A stretch of DNA of 64,000 bases from AP-15 sp963700185 (GTDB lineage Bacteria > Pseudomonadota > Alphaproteobacteria > ATCC43930 > CGMCC-115725): positions 124,001-188,000 of the forward strand of contig CAVOWP010000018.1 of assembly GCA_963700185.1 (NCBI GenBank). The letters run 5' to 3'. Made by a program: the position numbers and the translations under genes. Shown piece by piece: positions 38,636-46,763 of the stretch. The notes below the pieces were generated by a model. The model was not told the origin of the DNA. It worked only from the letters and a program-made list of their open reading frames with translations, and did not search any database. Within the stretch, counting starts at the first letter, position 1. Each line of letters begins with the position of its first letter.

Positions 38636-39430
38636 TCAAGCGGTCACGCCGGCGAGGGCAACCCAGACCGCGGCGAGCAGCAGGACGGCGCCGATCGGCG
38701 CCGCGAGCCGGCGCCCGCCGGGCAGGTTCTTTTCGGCCGCCATGACCGCGCCCAATACCAGCATCCAGCCGATATTGGCCGAGCCAATCACGAACATCAG
38801 CAGCATCAGGCACCAGCAGCAGCCGACGCAGAATGCGCCGTGCCTGACGCCCAAAAAGAGGGCCTGCCATCTCTGGCGCGCACCGCGCCAGTGCTCGATG
38901 ACAAAGCCGAGCGGGGCACGGCATTTGTCGAGACAGCGGTATTTGAGCTCGGTGAATTGATAACCGCCCGCGACTGCCAGAATGGCCGCGCCGATCATCC
39001 AGACATTCGCGACCAACCACTCCGACTCGCGCACCGCAACCGTGATGCCCCAGTCGGCGAGATGAGCGGCAAGGCCGAACACGCTCCAAACCGCGAGGTA
39101 CCCGATAACGACGAGCGCCGTCAGCCACCGCCGGTCGGCGCGGCGCGCGGTCAAACGCCGAAAGATGTCGAGCAGCGGCAATGTCGTTGGCAGCATCATC
39201 GCGGAGAGCATCAGCACCCAGCCGCCGACGACCAGCGATCCGGTCAGCGCGTCACGGCCGCCCGGCAACGCCCGGCAAATGCTGCCGACAACGCCGATCT
39301 CGGCCCAGCGGCCGTGGTCGAGCCAGCGGGCATAGGGGCTCTGTCCCCACAGCCACAGCGCCAGCCACGCCGCGGCGGTCAGCGCCGCCATCAGTGGCAA
39401 AAAGCGGCTGCGATGCGAAACCGCCTGCAT
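38636..39430 (-). CDS. DUF2182 integral membrane protein
   Basis: The 264-residue protein has six to seven hydrophobic segments. It carries the DUF2182 landmarks LMLSAMMLPTTLPLL, a YQFTELKYRCLDKCR loop with two cysteines, and GVRHGAFCVGCCWCLMLLMF with a cysteine cluster in a membrane helix. The cysteines suggest metal binding, but the function is not established. It is encoded 15 bp after the DUF1326 gene, a pairing seen repeatedly in other genomes, so the two proteins probably act together. Confidence 0.85.
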   Translation of the reverse strand: MQAVSHRSRFLPLMAALTAAAWLALWLWGQSPYARWLDHGRWAEIGVVGSICRALPGGRDALTGSLVVGGWVLMLSAMMLPTTLPLLDIFRRLTARRADRRWLTALVVIGYLAVWSVFGLAAHLADWGITVAVRESEWLVANVWMIGAAILAVAGGYQFTELKYRCLDKCRAPLGFVIEHWRGARQRWQALFLGVRHGAFCVGCCWCLMLLMFVIGSANIGWMLVLGAVMAAEKNLPGGRRLAAPIGAVLLLAAVWVALAGVTA

Positions 39431-39445
39431 CCGGGGGTGCTCCCA

Positions 39446-40048
39446 CTAGGCCTCGAAAGCGAATTGTCCCTGGATCGCGTTGTGGTCGCGCAGATCGACA
39501 TCGACCCCGACGGCCTGGTTCTTCATCCGGAAGGTCGAGGCCTTGGCGAGATAGGCGGGCGAGCCGGGGATCGTCGAGTAGATGCTGTCGACCAGCGTGG
39601 TCGGCTTGCCGCCCGGCCCACGAAACGGCTCCATCGTGGCTTCGGTCGTGTCGCCGATCCGCAGGGTGCCCTTTCCCTCGTGCACGGCGAAGACGATCGG
39701 CGCCCGCTCGACCTTGACGACCTCCCCGACCAGCGCGGCGAGATCGGCGACGGGTCCGCCCTGCTTACCGGTGAACACGCCGAGGAGCGCCGCCTCCTGC
39801 TCCGGGCTCGCCCGCTCGTCGATGTAAAGGTGGGCCCGCCAGTTGCCCTCCAGCGGGTTGCCGGGAATGAATACGTTGACCGCAAATGTCAGCCCGGAAA
39901 CGTCGAGCCCGTCGATCGTGCCGCGGTCGAAATGATAGGCGAGAGCTGATTGGCACGTTCCGTTGTCCGGCTTCTCGCCGACCCAGCAAGGGCAAAGCAC
40001 ATTGCAATCGCAAACCTCGAGGATGCTCCCTTCCAGCTTGTACGCCAT
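39446..40048 (-). CDS. DUF1326 domain protein
   Basis: The 200-residue protein starts at ATG 40048 (MAYKLEGSILEVCDCNVLCP). The N-terminal CDCNVLCPCW cysteine cluster is the family hallmark and suggests a metal- or redox-active site. The rest is a beta-rich domain (GLDVSGLTFAVNVFIPGNPL, FTGKQGGPVADLAALVGEV, AFAVHE-like IVFAVHEGKGTLRIGD). There is no signal peptide. Its partner DUF2182 follows directly; the role is unknown. Confidence 0.85.
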   Translation of the reverse strand: MAYKLEGSILEVCDCNVLCPCWVGEKPDNGTCQSALAYHFDRGTIDGLDVSGLTFAVNVFIPGNPLEGNWRAHLYIDERASPEQEAALLGVFTGKQGGPVADLAALVGEVVKVERAPIVFAVHEGKGTLRIGDTTEATMEPFRGPGGKPTTLVDSIYSTIPGSPAYLAKASTFRMKNQAVGVDVDLRDHNAIQGQFAFEA

Positions 40049-40163
40049 GACCTGCTCCCTGTGCGAAGAAGGGTTTATTATGGCGCGCCCTTGTCGACCC
40101 GGGGGAACTAAATTCGAATACGGAGCCGAACCCTTCGGCTTCGCCAAACCACGGGAGGCCGCG

Positions 40164-40451
40164 ATGGTCTCACTCGATCAATTCATCGTCTGGATAATCA
40201 TTGGTCTGCTCGGTGGCAGCCTCGCCGGGCTGATAATCAAGCGGGAACGCAAGGGCTTTGGCGTTTTGCGCAATCTGGGGCTGGGCTTGGTCGGCGCTCT
40301 CGTCGGCGGTCTGCTCTTCCGCCTCCTCGGCCTTTTCCCCGAACTCGACAAAGTCACCGTCTCGCTCAGAGATGTTGTGTCCGCCGTCGTCGGATCTCTA
40401 CTCGTCCTCGCGGCTCTCTGGCTCGCGCAGCGCTTCCGTCGTTCGCCCTGA
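40164..40451 (+). CDS. GlsB/YeaQ/YmgE-like small membrane protein
   Basis: The 95-residue protein has three hydrophobic segments. The first (FIVWIIIGLLGGSLAGLIIK) and the second (NLGLGLVGALVGGLLFRLLG) carry the glycine patterns of the transglycosylase-associated/GlsB family, linked to envelope stress. ATG 40164 has GGAGG 7 nt upstream; an earlier in-frame start would add an unconserved stretch. Confidence 0.78.
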   Translation: MVSLDQFIVWIIIGLLGGSLAGLIIKRERKGFGVLRNLGLGLVGALVGGLLFRLLGLFPELDKVTVSLRDVVSAVVGSLLVLAALWLAQRFRRSP

Positions 40452-40492
40452 GCAAGACGGGACGGCAGCACATTCAAATGTGGAGGCAACCC

Positions 40493-40555
40493 ATGCCGCA
40501 AATCCTCGTCCGAGACGTCCCCCCAAGCCGGCAGCGAGGGAGCTTGAGGACGTGA
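40493..40555 (+). pseudogene. 5' stub of a FitA-like antitoxin gene
   Basis: Behind a good GGAGG site the frame begins MPQILVRDVPP, the start of FitA/Arc-like ribbon-helix-helix antitoxins, and then runs out of homology to a stop at 40555. No partner PIN toxin is present. It seems to be the broken end of a toxin-antitoxin operon joined to other debris. Confidence 0.5.
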
Positions 40556-40872
40556 GGAACAAACTTCGAACTCAATATCTCAGTACGTTAGGACTTAATG
40601 GGAGCGGGCGACGGCGAAGCCGCGTTTGGAGGCTGCCCTCACGCGCGCCTACGCGCTTCGCAATTTCGAAATCGAGCACTACTGGAAACGCGCGACCTAC
40701 TTCTGGGCCTTCCCAGTCGCAATTTTTGCGGCTTTCGGTCTCCTTTGGAAGGCAAGTGAAACCACCACGAGTTCCGAAAACTGTCGCACTTGCTGGACTC
40801 GGTATCCTGACGGCCCTCGCCAATGCCTTCTCAGCTAGGGGCTCCAAAGTTTGGCAGGATAACTGTGTGACC
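40556..40872 (+). pseudogene. RipA-family octameric membrane protein fragment
   Basis: One frame gives ALRNFEIEHYWKRATYFWAF and FAAFGLLWKAS, a typical RipA-family membrane segment. The other, after a shift near 40755, gives VALAGLGILTALANAFSARG and SKVWQDN. The gene then stops matching. RipA-like proteins are small membrane proteins of uncertain function, often beside defence or effector genes. About 200 bp of sequence without a gene follow. Confidence 0.6.
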
Positions 40873-41080
40873 CGCTTTCTCCAAGGCGAAGGAGCGGATC
40901 AGCAGCACGGATTTCCGCTTTGTCGAGGAGGGTGATCCTATTCGGCAAACGCTCCTAGAGGTGTACTGCGCTGTAGTGCTGGCAAGGCAGTACAATAAAT
41001 TCGAGGTTAGTTGACGATTTTCCAGAACATCCGTTTTCGCGATGTTTTCAGCCCGAGGCGTCCCCCACCGCGACGGAGAG

Positions 41081-41205
41081 GCGGGCCCTAACGCCGACGA
41101 TGGGCGCGGTATTCGGCGCTGGCATGCGTGCCGGAGTTCACTCCGCCCTGCGGGATCGTGAAGGATCGCGCCTGCGCCGCTTCCGTCTCTCGGGCGCGGA
41201 ACCAT
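41081..41205 (-). pseudogene. Degenerate copy of the coxM 3' end
   Basis: Bases 41081-41205 align with 42150-42297 (the last 50 or so codons of coxM): shared blocks include GGGCGCGGTATTCGGCGCTG and GAAGGATCG. A 24-bp deletion lies between two GTGA copies, and there are scattered mismatches. It has the same orientation as the intact gene. Together the two copies bracket the toxin-antitoxin pair. Confidence 0.75.
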
Positions 41206-41240
41206 AGATAGGTCTGACAAACAAGCGCAATTGGCGCATC

Positions 41241-41269
41241 TTGCGGTTTTTGCGCAATTCATGTATATT
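41241..41269 (+). promoter_or_regulatory. Promoter of the PemK-type toxin-antitoxin pair
   Basis: TTGCGG (41241-41246) and TATATT (41264-41269) are 17 nt apart, a good sigma-70 match, 22 bp before the antitoxin ATG. The palindrome TTGCGCAA inside the spacer and a repeated GCGCAATT (41225-41232, 41252-41259) could be an autoregulatory operator. Confidence 0.55.
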
Positions 41270-41291
41270 AGAAGCCGGAAAGAGAGGACCC

Positions 41292-41567
41292 ATGGACATG
41301 CCCGAGACCGTTCCGGCTTCAGAGTTCACCCGCAACTTCGGCCGCTATCGGATGCGGGCTCAGCGCGAGGCCGTCGCCGTGTCGAGTCACGGCCGGATCA
41401 CCGGCTACTTTGTCGGCCCGGACGAATATGAGGAGTTCAGGCGCTTCCGGGAAAGCCGCCGCAGCTTCGCGACCGCCGAACTGCCCGATGAGAAGGTCGA
41501 GGCGATCCGCGCGTCCCGCATGGACGAACGGCACGCCCATCTCGATGCGATGCTCGATCCCAAATAG
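41292..41567 (+). CDS. Antitoxin-like protein (Phd/YefM type) of PemK-type pair
   Basis: The 91-residue protein begins MDMPETVPASEFTRNFGRYR and continues AVAVSSHGRITGYFVGPDEY. This is the prevent-host-death layout in which an N-terminal DNA-binding fold (VxAxEFxRNFGxY) is followed by an acidic toxin-neutralising tail (LPDEKVEAIRASRMDERH). ATG 41292 follows AGAGAGG. The toxin gene begins 9 bp downstream. The antitoxin is expected to bind both its promoter and the toxin. Confidence 0.75.
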   Translation: MDMPETVPASEFTRNFGRYRMRAQREAVAVSSHGRITGYFVGPDEYEEFRRFRESRRSFATAELPDEKVEAIRASRMDERHAHLDAMLDPK

Positions 41568-41576
41568 CGGAGTTGC

Positions 41577-42008
41577 ATGCCGATCCCCAGCCCCGAGCCG
41601 GGCCTGGTCATTTCCTATGCCTATCTCTGGCACCACGAACACCAAGCCGGACGGAAAGAGGGACAGAAGGACAGACCGAGCGTCATCGTCTTGGCCGTCG
41701 AGCGCGAAGCGGAAGGCGCGATCGTCGTCACGGTGCTGCCGATCACGCACAGCCCGCCGGCTGATCCGGCTTCGGCCGTCGAGATACCCTTGGCGGTCGC
41801 ACGGCATCTCAGCCTTGACGACGAACGCTCATGGATCGTCGTCGCCGAAGGCAACGAGTTTCTCTGGCCTGGCTACGACTTGCGCAAGCTTCCGCACAGC
41901 GACCGTTACGACTACGGCTTCTTACCGCCGCGCCTCTTCGATCGAGTGCTCGAATCCTTCGTAGCCTGGTACGAGGGCGGCAAGCGCCGCCTTACTCCGC
42001 GCGAATGA
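41577..42008 (+). CDS. PemK/MazF-like plasmid-maintenance-type toxin
   Basis: The 143-residue protein reads PGLVISYAYLWHHEHQAGRK, KDRPSVIVLAVERE, VVTVLPITHSPPADPASAVE and SLDDERSWIVVAEGNEFLWP. That is the PemK/MazF-like barrel (W/Y-x-x-x...RPxxVL...LPITH...) of a family annotated as plasmid maintenance toxin. Relatives are sequence-specific ribonucleases; activity here is inferred. It is paired with the upstream antitoxin and sits between the intact coxM and the coxM fragment. Confidence 0.78.
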   Translation: MPIPSPEPGLVISYAYLWHHEHQAGRKEGQKDRPSVIVLAVEREAEGAIVVTVLPITHSPPADPASAVEIPLAVARHLSLDDERSWIVVAEGNEFLWPGYDLRKLPHSDRYDYGFLPPRLFDRVLESFVAWYEGGKRRLTPRE

Positions 42009-42125
42009 CCGGGTCCACGGTCACGTGCCGAGAAGATGCGCCAGACCAGCCTCCGCAACGCCTTGGATCGTGAGCCGCCCGCGAGCCATGCCTCGGCTGG
42101 TGTGGCGGTTACGACCGACGGTGCC

Positions 42126-42920
42126 CTATGCGCAGCCGGCGACGGCGCGGCGGGCCATGACGCCGACGAGGTGGGCGCGGTATTCGGCGCTGGCGTGGAT
42201 GTCGGAGTTGAGGCCGGTGTCGGGGATCGTGATGTCCTTGATCGCGTCCGGGGTGAAGGATCGGGCGAGGGCTGCTTCCATTTCGGGGACGCGGAACACG
42301 CTGCCGCCGGCGCCGGTGACGGCGACGCGCACGCCGCCGGCGGTGCGGACGACGAACACGCCGACGATCGCGTAGCGCGAGGCGGGGTTGCGGAATTTCT
42401 GGTAGCAGGAGGCCTGCGGTTTCGGGAAGCGCACGGAGGTGACGATCTCGGCCGGCTCGAGCGCGGTCTCGAACATGTCGGTAAAGAAATTGTCGGCGGC
42501 GATCTCGCGCTTGGTGGTGTGCACGGTGGCGTTGAGCCCGACCACCGCGGCCGGGTAGTCCGCGGCCGGATCGTTGTTGCTGATCGACCCGCCGAGCGTG
42601 CCGCGGTTGCGCACCGCGGGATCGCCGATCATCCCGGCCATCGCGGCGAGCCCCGGGATGCCCTGCTTGACGACCGGTGAACGATTTACCTCGGCGTGCC
42701 GTGTCATCGCGCCGATGACGATCGCGTCGCCAGCGTCGGCGATGCCGCGCAATGACGGGATCGCGGCGAGATCGACCAGATCCGAGGGCTTGGCGAGCCG
42801 CAGTTTCAGGGTCGGGATCAGGGTCATGCCGCCGGCGACGAGCTTGGCTTCCTCATTGGCGCCGAGCAAGTTGGCGACGTCCTCGAGGCTCGTCGGCTTG
42901 TGGTAGTTGAATTCGTACAT
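42126..42920 (-). CDS. coxM: Form II CO-dehydrogenase-like medium (FAD) subunit
   Basis: The 264-residue protein is the flavin subunit of a xanthine-oxidase-type hydroxylase. It has the FAD loops KLVAGGMTLIPTLKLRLAKP and RNRGTLGGSISNNDPAADYP and the C-terminal CO_deh_flav_C region (RNPASRYAIVGVFVVRTAGG). It passes electrons from the [2Fe-2S] small subunit to an acceptor. It is the fourth gene of coxG-coxS-coxL-coxM, 10 bp after coxL. Beyond it the cluster is interrupted by the toxin-antitoxin segment; a broken copy of its 3' end lies at 41081-41205. Confidence 0.9.
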   Translation of the reverse strand: MYEFNYHKPTSLEDVANLLGANEEAKLVAGGMTLIPTLKLRLAKPSDLVDLAAIPSLRGIADAGDAIVIGAMTRHAEVNRSPVVKQGIPGLAAMAGMIGDPAVRNRGTLGGSISNNDPAADYPAAVVGLNATVHTTKREIAADNFFTDMFETALEPAEIVTSVRFPKPQASCYQKFRNPASRYAIVGVFVVRTAGGVRVAVTGAGGSVFRVPEMEAALARSFTPDAIKDITIPDTGLNSDIHASAEYRAHLVGVMARRAVAGCA

Positions 42921-42930
42921 CGGGCTCTCC

Positions 42931-45309
42931 CTATTCCGCGGCGAGCGGCGAACGGTGCTGTTGGATGAGGCGCCACAGTCTCTCGGGGGTTGCCGGCATG
43001 TCGAGATGGCGGATGCCGAGCGGCTTCAAGGCGTCGACGAGGGCGTTGGTGATGGCGGCCGGCGCGCCGATCGCCCCGGCTTCGCCGCAGCCTTTGACGC
43101 CCAGCGGATTGTGCGTGCACGGGGTGACGTTGGTCGACAATTTGAAGTACGGCAGGTCGCCGGCCCGCGGCATCGTGTAGTCGTTGTACGAGCCGGTCAG
43201 AAGCTGGCCGGTTTCCTTGTCGTAGACGCAAGCCTCGAGCAAGGCCTGGCCGATGCCCTGGGCGAGGCCGCCATGGACCTGCCCCTCGACGATCATCGGG
43301 TTGAGGATGCGCCCGAAATCGTCGCTCGCCGTGAAGTTCACGACCGCGACCTGCCCGGTTTCCGGGTCGATCTCGATCTCGGCGATGTGAGCGCCCGACG
43401 GAAAGGTGAAGTTCTTCGGATCGTAGAACGCGGTCTCGTCGAGGCCGGGTTCCAGTTCTTCGTGCGGGAAATTGTGCGGCACATAGGCGGTCAGCGCCAC
43501 CTCGGCCATCGTCTTCGACCGGTCGGTGCCGGCTACGGTGAACTTGCCATCCTTGAACTCGACATCGGCTTCGGCGGCTTCGAGCAGATGCGCGGCGATC
43601 TTGCGGCCCTTGGCGACGACTTTGTCCATCGCCTTGACGATCGCGCTGCCGCCGACGGCGAGCGATCGCGAGCCATAAGTGCCCATGCCGTAGGGGATCT
43701 TGTCGGTGTCGCCGTGGACGATCTCGATGCTCTCGATGGGGATGCCCAGTGTGTCCGCGACGAGTTGCGAAAAGGTCGTCTCGTGCCCCTGACCGTGGCT
43801 GTGCGAACCGGTCAGCACCGTGACGCTGCCGGTCGGGTGGACGCGGACCGCGGCGCTTTCGAAGAGGCCGGCCCGCGCGCCGAGCGAGCCCACAACAGCC
43901 GACGGGGCAATGCCGCATGCCTCGATATAGGTGGCGATGCCGAGGCCGCGCAATTTGCCGCGCCCCAGCGCCTCACGACGCCGCTGCTCGAAGCCCGGGT
44001 AATCGGCCGCCTTCAGCGCGAGCTCCAACGTCGTGAAGTAATCGCCGCTGTCGTATTGGAGGGCGACCGGGGTCTGGTACGGGTAGGCATCCTTCGCGAT
44101 GAAATTGCGGCGGCGCAGCTCGGCCGGATCCATGCCGAGCTCGTCGGCCGCGAGATCGACGATGCGCTCGACCAAAAACGTCGCCTCCGGGCGGCCAGCT
44201 CCGCGATAGGCATCGATCGGCACGGTGTGGGTGAACACGGCTTTGGTTTCGACATAAATCGCCGGTGTCGTGTAGGTACCGGCGAGCAGCGTCCCGTAGA
44301 GATAGGTCGGGATGCTGGGCGCGAAGGTCGACAGATAGGCGCCCATATTGGCGATGGTCGAGACCTTGAGCGCGAGGAACTTCGCCTCGCCGTCGAGGGC
44401 CAGCTCTACATGGGTGACATGGTCGCGTCCATGCGCGTCAGACATGAAGCTTTCGGAGCGTTCCGCGGTCCATTTGACGGGCCGCCTCAGCTTGCCGGCG
44501 GTCCAGGTGACGATCGCCTCTTCGGCGTAGTGATAGATCTTCGACCCGAAGCCGCCGCCGACATCGGGGGCGACGACCCGCAGTCGCGCCTCGGGGATGT
44601 GCAACACAAAGGCGCCCATCAGTAGGCGGATCACATGCGGGTTCTGGCTGGTCGTATAGAGCGTGTATTCACCGGTCGCCCGGTTGAACTCGCCGATCGC
44701 GGCGCGCGGCTCCATCGCGTTGGGGACGAGCCGGTTGTTTGTGAGGTCGAGCTTGACGACCCGCGCCGCCTTGGCAAACGCGGCCTCGACTGCGGCCAGA
44801 TCGCCCAGATGCCAATCGTAGCAGAGATTGCCGGCTGCTTCGCTGTGGACCTGCGGCGCGCCCGACTGAAGCGCCGCGGCCGGGTCGATCGCCGCGGGCT
44901 CCTCGACATAGCCGACCTGGATCAGCTCGGCGGCATCGCGGGCCTGCACGAGCGTCTCGGCGATCACTACGGCAACCTGATCGCCGACATGGCGGACCCG
45001 ATCGGTAACGAGCGGCGGGTGCGGCGGCTCGAGCATCGGCGAGCCGTCCTTCGAGTGGATCTGCCAGCCGCAAGGCAGCCCGCCGACCCCATCCGCGGCC
45101 ATGTCCTTGCCGGTAAAGACGGCCACGACCCCCGGCGCCGAGGCGGCGGCAGAGGTATCGATGCCGGCGATCCGCGCATTGGCGTGCGGGCTGCGCAGAA
45201 TAAAGGCGTGGAGCTGTCCCGGGCGGTTGATGTCGTCGGTGTAGGTGCCCTGGCCGGTCAGAAAGCGATAATCCTCACGCCGCCGGACCGGCGTTCCGAT
45301 GACGCTCAT
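42931..45309 (-). CDS. coxL: Form II CO-dehydrogenase-like large (molybdopterin) subunit
   Basis: An intact 792-residue molybdenum subunit. Molybdopterin-binding pieces include VVAPDVGGGFGSKIYHYAEE, GSHSHGQGHETTFSQLVAD and the catalytic glutamate E743 in GVKGCGEAGAIGAPAA. The active-site loop is AYRGAGR (residues 367-373), the signature of form II enzymes; genuine CO dehydrogenases (form I) have AYRCSFR with the Cu-binding cysteine. The reaction is thus hydroxylation of an unknown carbon compound. The adjacent coxD, coxE and XdhC genes would mature it. Confidence 0.92.
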   Translation of the reverse strand: MSVIGTPVRRREDYRFLTGQGTYTDDINRPGQLHAFILRSPHANARIAGIDTSAAASAPGVVAVFTGKDMAADGVGGLPCGWQIHSKDGSPMLEPPHPPLVTDRVRHVGDQVAVVIAETLVQARDAAELIQVGYVEEPAAIDPAAALQSGAPQVHSEAAGNLCYDWHLGDLAAVEAAFAKAARVVKLDLTNNRLVPNAMEPRAAIGEFNRATGEYTLYTTSQNPHVIRLLMGAFVLHIPEARLRVVAPDVGGGFGSKIYHYAEEAIVTWTAGKLRRPVKWTAERSESFMSDAHGRDHVTHVELALDGEAKFLALKVSTIANMGAYLSTFAPSIPTYLYGTLLAGTYTTPAIYVETKAVFTHTVPIDAYRGAGRPEATFLVERIVDLAADELGMDPAELRRRNFIAKDAYPYQTPVALQYDSGDYFTTLELALKAADYPGFEQRRREALGRGKLRGLGIATYIEACGIAPSAVVGSLGARAGLFESAAVRVHPTGSVTVLTGSHSHGQGHETTFSQLVADTLGIPIESIEIVHGDTDKIPYGMGTYGSRSLAVGGSAIVKAMDKVVAKGRKIAAHLLEAAEADVEFKDGKFTVAGTDRSKTMAEVALTAYVPHNFPHEELEPGLDETAFYDPKNFTFPSGAHIAEIEIDPETGQVAVVNFTASDDFGRILNPMIVEGQVHGGLAQGIGQALLEACVYDKETGQLLTGSYNDYTMPRAGDLPYFKLSTNVTPCTHNPLGVKGCGEAGAIGAPAAITNALVDALKPLGIRHLDMPATPERLWRLIQQHRSPLAAE

Positions 45310-45315
45310 CGCCCC

Positions 45316-45822
45316 TTACTCCGCGGCCACCCCATGGACGCTGGGCGGATTCTCACCTCGCATCACCGCCGCCCCCTCGATGATCGCCAGCACGATGTTG
45401 TGGTAACCGGTGCAACGGCAGAGGTTGCCTTCGAGATACTCACGGACCTCGCGCTCGGTCGGGTTGGGGTTGTTTTTTACCAGATCGAGCGCGCTCATGA
45501 TCATGCCGGGGGTGCAGAACCCACATTGCAAGGCATGATTGTTGCGGAACGCCTCCTGCATCGGGTGCAAGGTATCGCCGTCCGCGACGGCCTCGATGGT
45601 CAGCACCGAGCGGCCTTCGGCCTGCACCGCCAAGAGGGTGCAAGCCTTGACGGCCTCTCCGTCGACATGGACGACGCAGGCGCCGCATTGGCTCGTGTCG
45701 CAGCCGACATGCGTGCCGGTCAGACCGAGCTGCTCACGCAGCAGCTGGACCAACAATGTCCGGCCTTCGACCGTCGCCGAAACCGGCTTGCCGTTTACGG
45801 TGAGGCTGACCGTCTTCTGCAT
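45316..45822 (-). CDS. coxS: Form II CO-dehydrogenase-like small (2Fe-2S) subunit
   Basis: The 168-residue protein has the two iron-sulfur clusters of this family. The N-terminal plant-ferredoxin-type site is C41, C46, C49 (GCDTSQCGACVVHVDG) and C61. The C-terminal helical site is C100, C103 (QCGFCTPGMIM) and C135, C137 (LCRCTGYHNI). All eight ligands are present. It conveys electrons from the molybdenum centre to FAD. It ends 6 bp before coxL. Confidence 0.95.
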   Translation of the reverse strand: MQKTVSLTVNGKPVSATVEGRTLLVQLLREQLGLTGTHVGCDTSQCGACVVHVDGEAVKACTLLAVQAEGRSVLTIEAVADGDTLHPMQEAFRNNHALQCGFCTPGMIMSALDLVKNNPNPTEREVREYLEGNLCRCTGYHNIVLAIIEGAAVMRGENPPSVHGVAAE

Positions 45823-45927
45823 CGAGATCTCCCTGCATCGATCACCCGGCCGTCAAAGGACGGCGGAACTCCAGGCGGAGTTTTATGCCGCCTCCGCTTC
45901 CGGCTCAAGGCTTCGCGGCGCAGCTTC

Positions 45928-46632
45928 CTACCGGGTTATCCGGCGGCCGGTAAAGAAATACAGCATTGCGCCGATGACCGCAGCGAGCCCCGTTACCCAC
46001 ACCACCGGTGAAAGTCTGATTTCCTTCTTTGCCTCTGGTACGGTGGCAGCCTGTGGGGTGGCGGTATTCGGCCGAGCCTCGACCGAGGCCGTCGGCGGGG
46101 CGCGCTGAACAGTAGTTGTGGCGGCGACCCGATCCTGCGGCACCGCTTCGGTTTCTGCCGTGGCGCCGGAAGCGGGCGCTGCCTGGTCGGGCGCGACGGC
46201 GGCAACGAAACGCGTGAAGAAGTTCTCGGCCATCCGGCGGGCGACCGAGTCGATCAGACGCGAGCCGATTTGCGCCAGCTTACCGCCGACATGCGCCTGG
46301 ACGGCATAATGCAGCACCGTCGTGCCGCCATCCGCGTCGAGGTCGACCTTGGCGCTGCCCTTGGCGAAACCCGCGACGCCGCCGGTGCCTTCGCCAGCGA
46401 TCGTGTAGCTCTGCGGCGGGTTGAGATCCGCCAAGGTCACTTTGCCGGCGAAATTCGCCTTTACCGGTCCGACCTGGGCGAGGACCTTGGCGGTGAACTC
46501 GGTGTCGGATAGCTTCTCGATCGTCTGACAACCGGGGATGCTGCGCTTCAGGATCTCCGGATCGTTGAGCCCCTCCCAGACACGCTGGCGGGGAGCGGGG
46601 ATGCGAAACTCGCCCGTCATTTCCATCGGCAT
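45928..46632 (-). CDS. coxG: CoxG-like SRPBCC protein with C-terminal membrane anchor
   Basis: The 234-residue protein has an SRPBCC (START-like) domain in residues 1-150: GEFRIPAPRQRVWEGLNDPE, LKRSIPGCQTIEKLSDTEFT and GSAKVDLDADGGTTVLHYAV. A low-complexity linker and a C-terminal hydrophobic segment (VVWVTGLAAVIGAMLYFFTG) follow. CoxG is thought to anchor or recruit the hydroxylase to the membrane. ATG 46632 follows AAAGGA; ATG 46626 is an alternative. It is the first gene of the coxGSLM operon and diverges from the sigma factor gene, with 131 bp between. Confidence 0.88.
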   Translation of the reverse strand: MPMEMTGEFRIPAPRQRVWEGLNDPEILKRSIPGCQTIEKLSDTEFTAKVLAQVGPVKANFAGKVTLADLNPPQSYTIAGEGTGGVAGFAKGSAKVDLDADGGTTVLHYAVQAHVGGKLAQIGSRLIDSVARRMAENFFTRFVAAVAPDQAAPASGATAETEAVPQDRVAATTTVQRAPPTASVEARPNTATPQAATVPEAKKEIRLSPVVWVTGLAAVIGAMLYFFTGRRITR

Positions 46633-46763
46633 ATTCCTTTCTTGCAGTTCGCGAGTGTGGGGCCGGCGTATGGCGATTGCAACCGCGCGAACTAGATACA
46701 CGCCGCCGCGGAATAATTCCGCCGTTGCTGCGGTCCTGGTCGGTACGGGGTAGAAGAGCGCGC

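Noticed and set aside
42931..45309. Aerobic CO dehydrogenase (form I)
   Set aside because: The loop is AYRGAGR, not AYRCSFR, so the Cu-binding cysteine is absent.
42907..46011. Frames of over 450 codons on the plus strand opposite coxL and coxS
   Set aside because: High-GC antisense frames; the minus strand encodes intact family proteins with all motifs.
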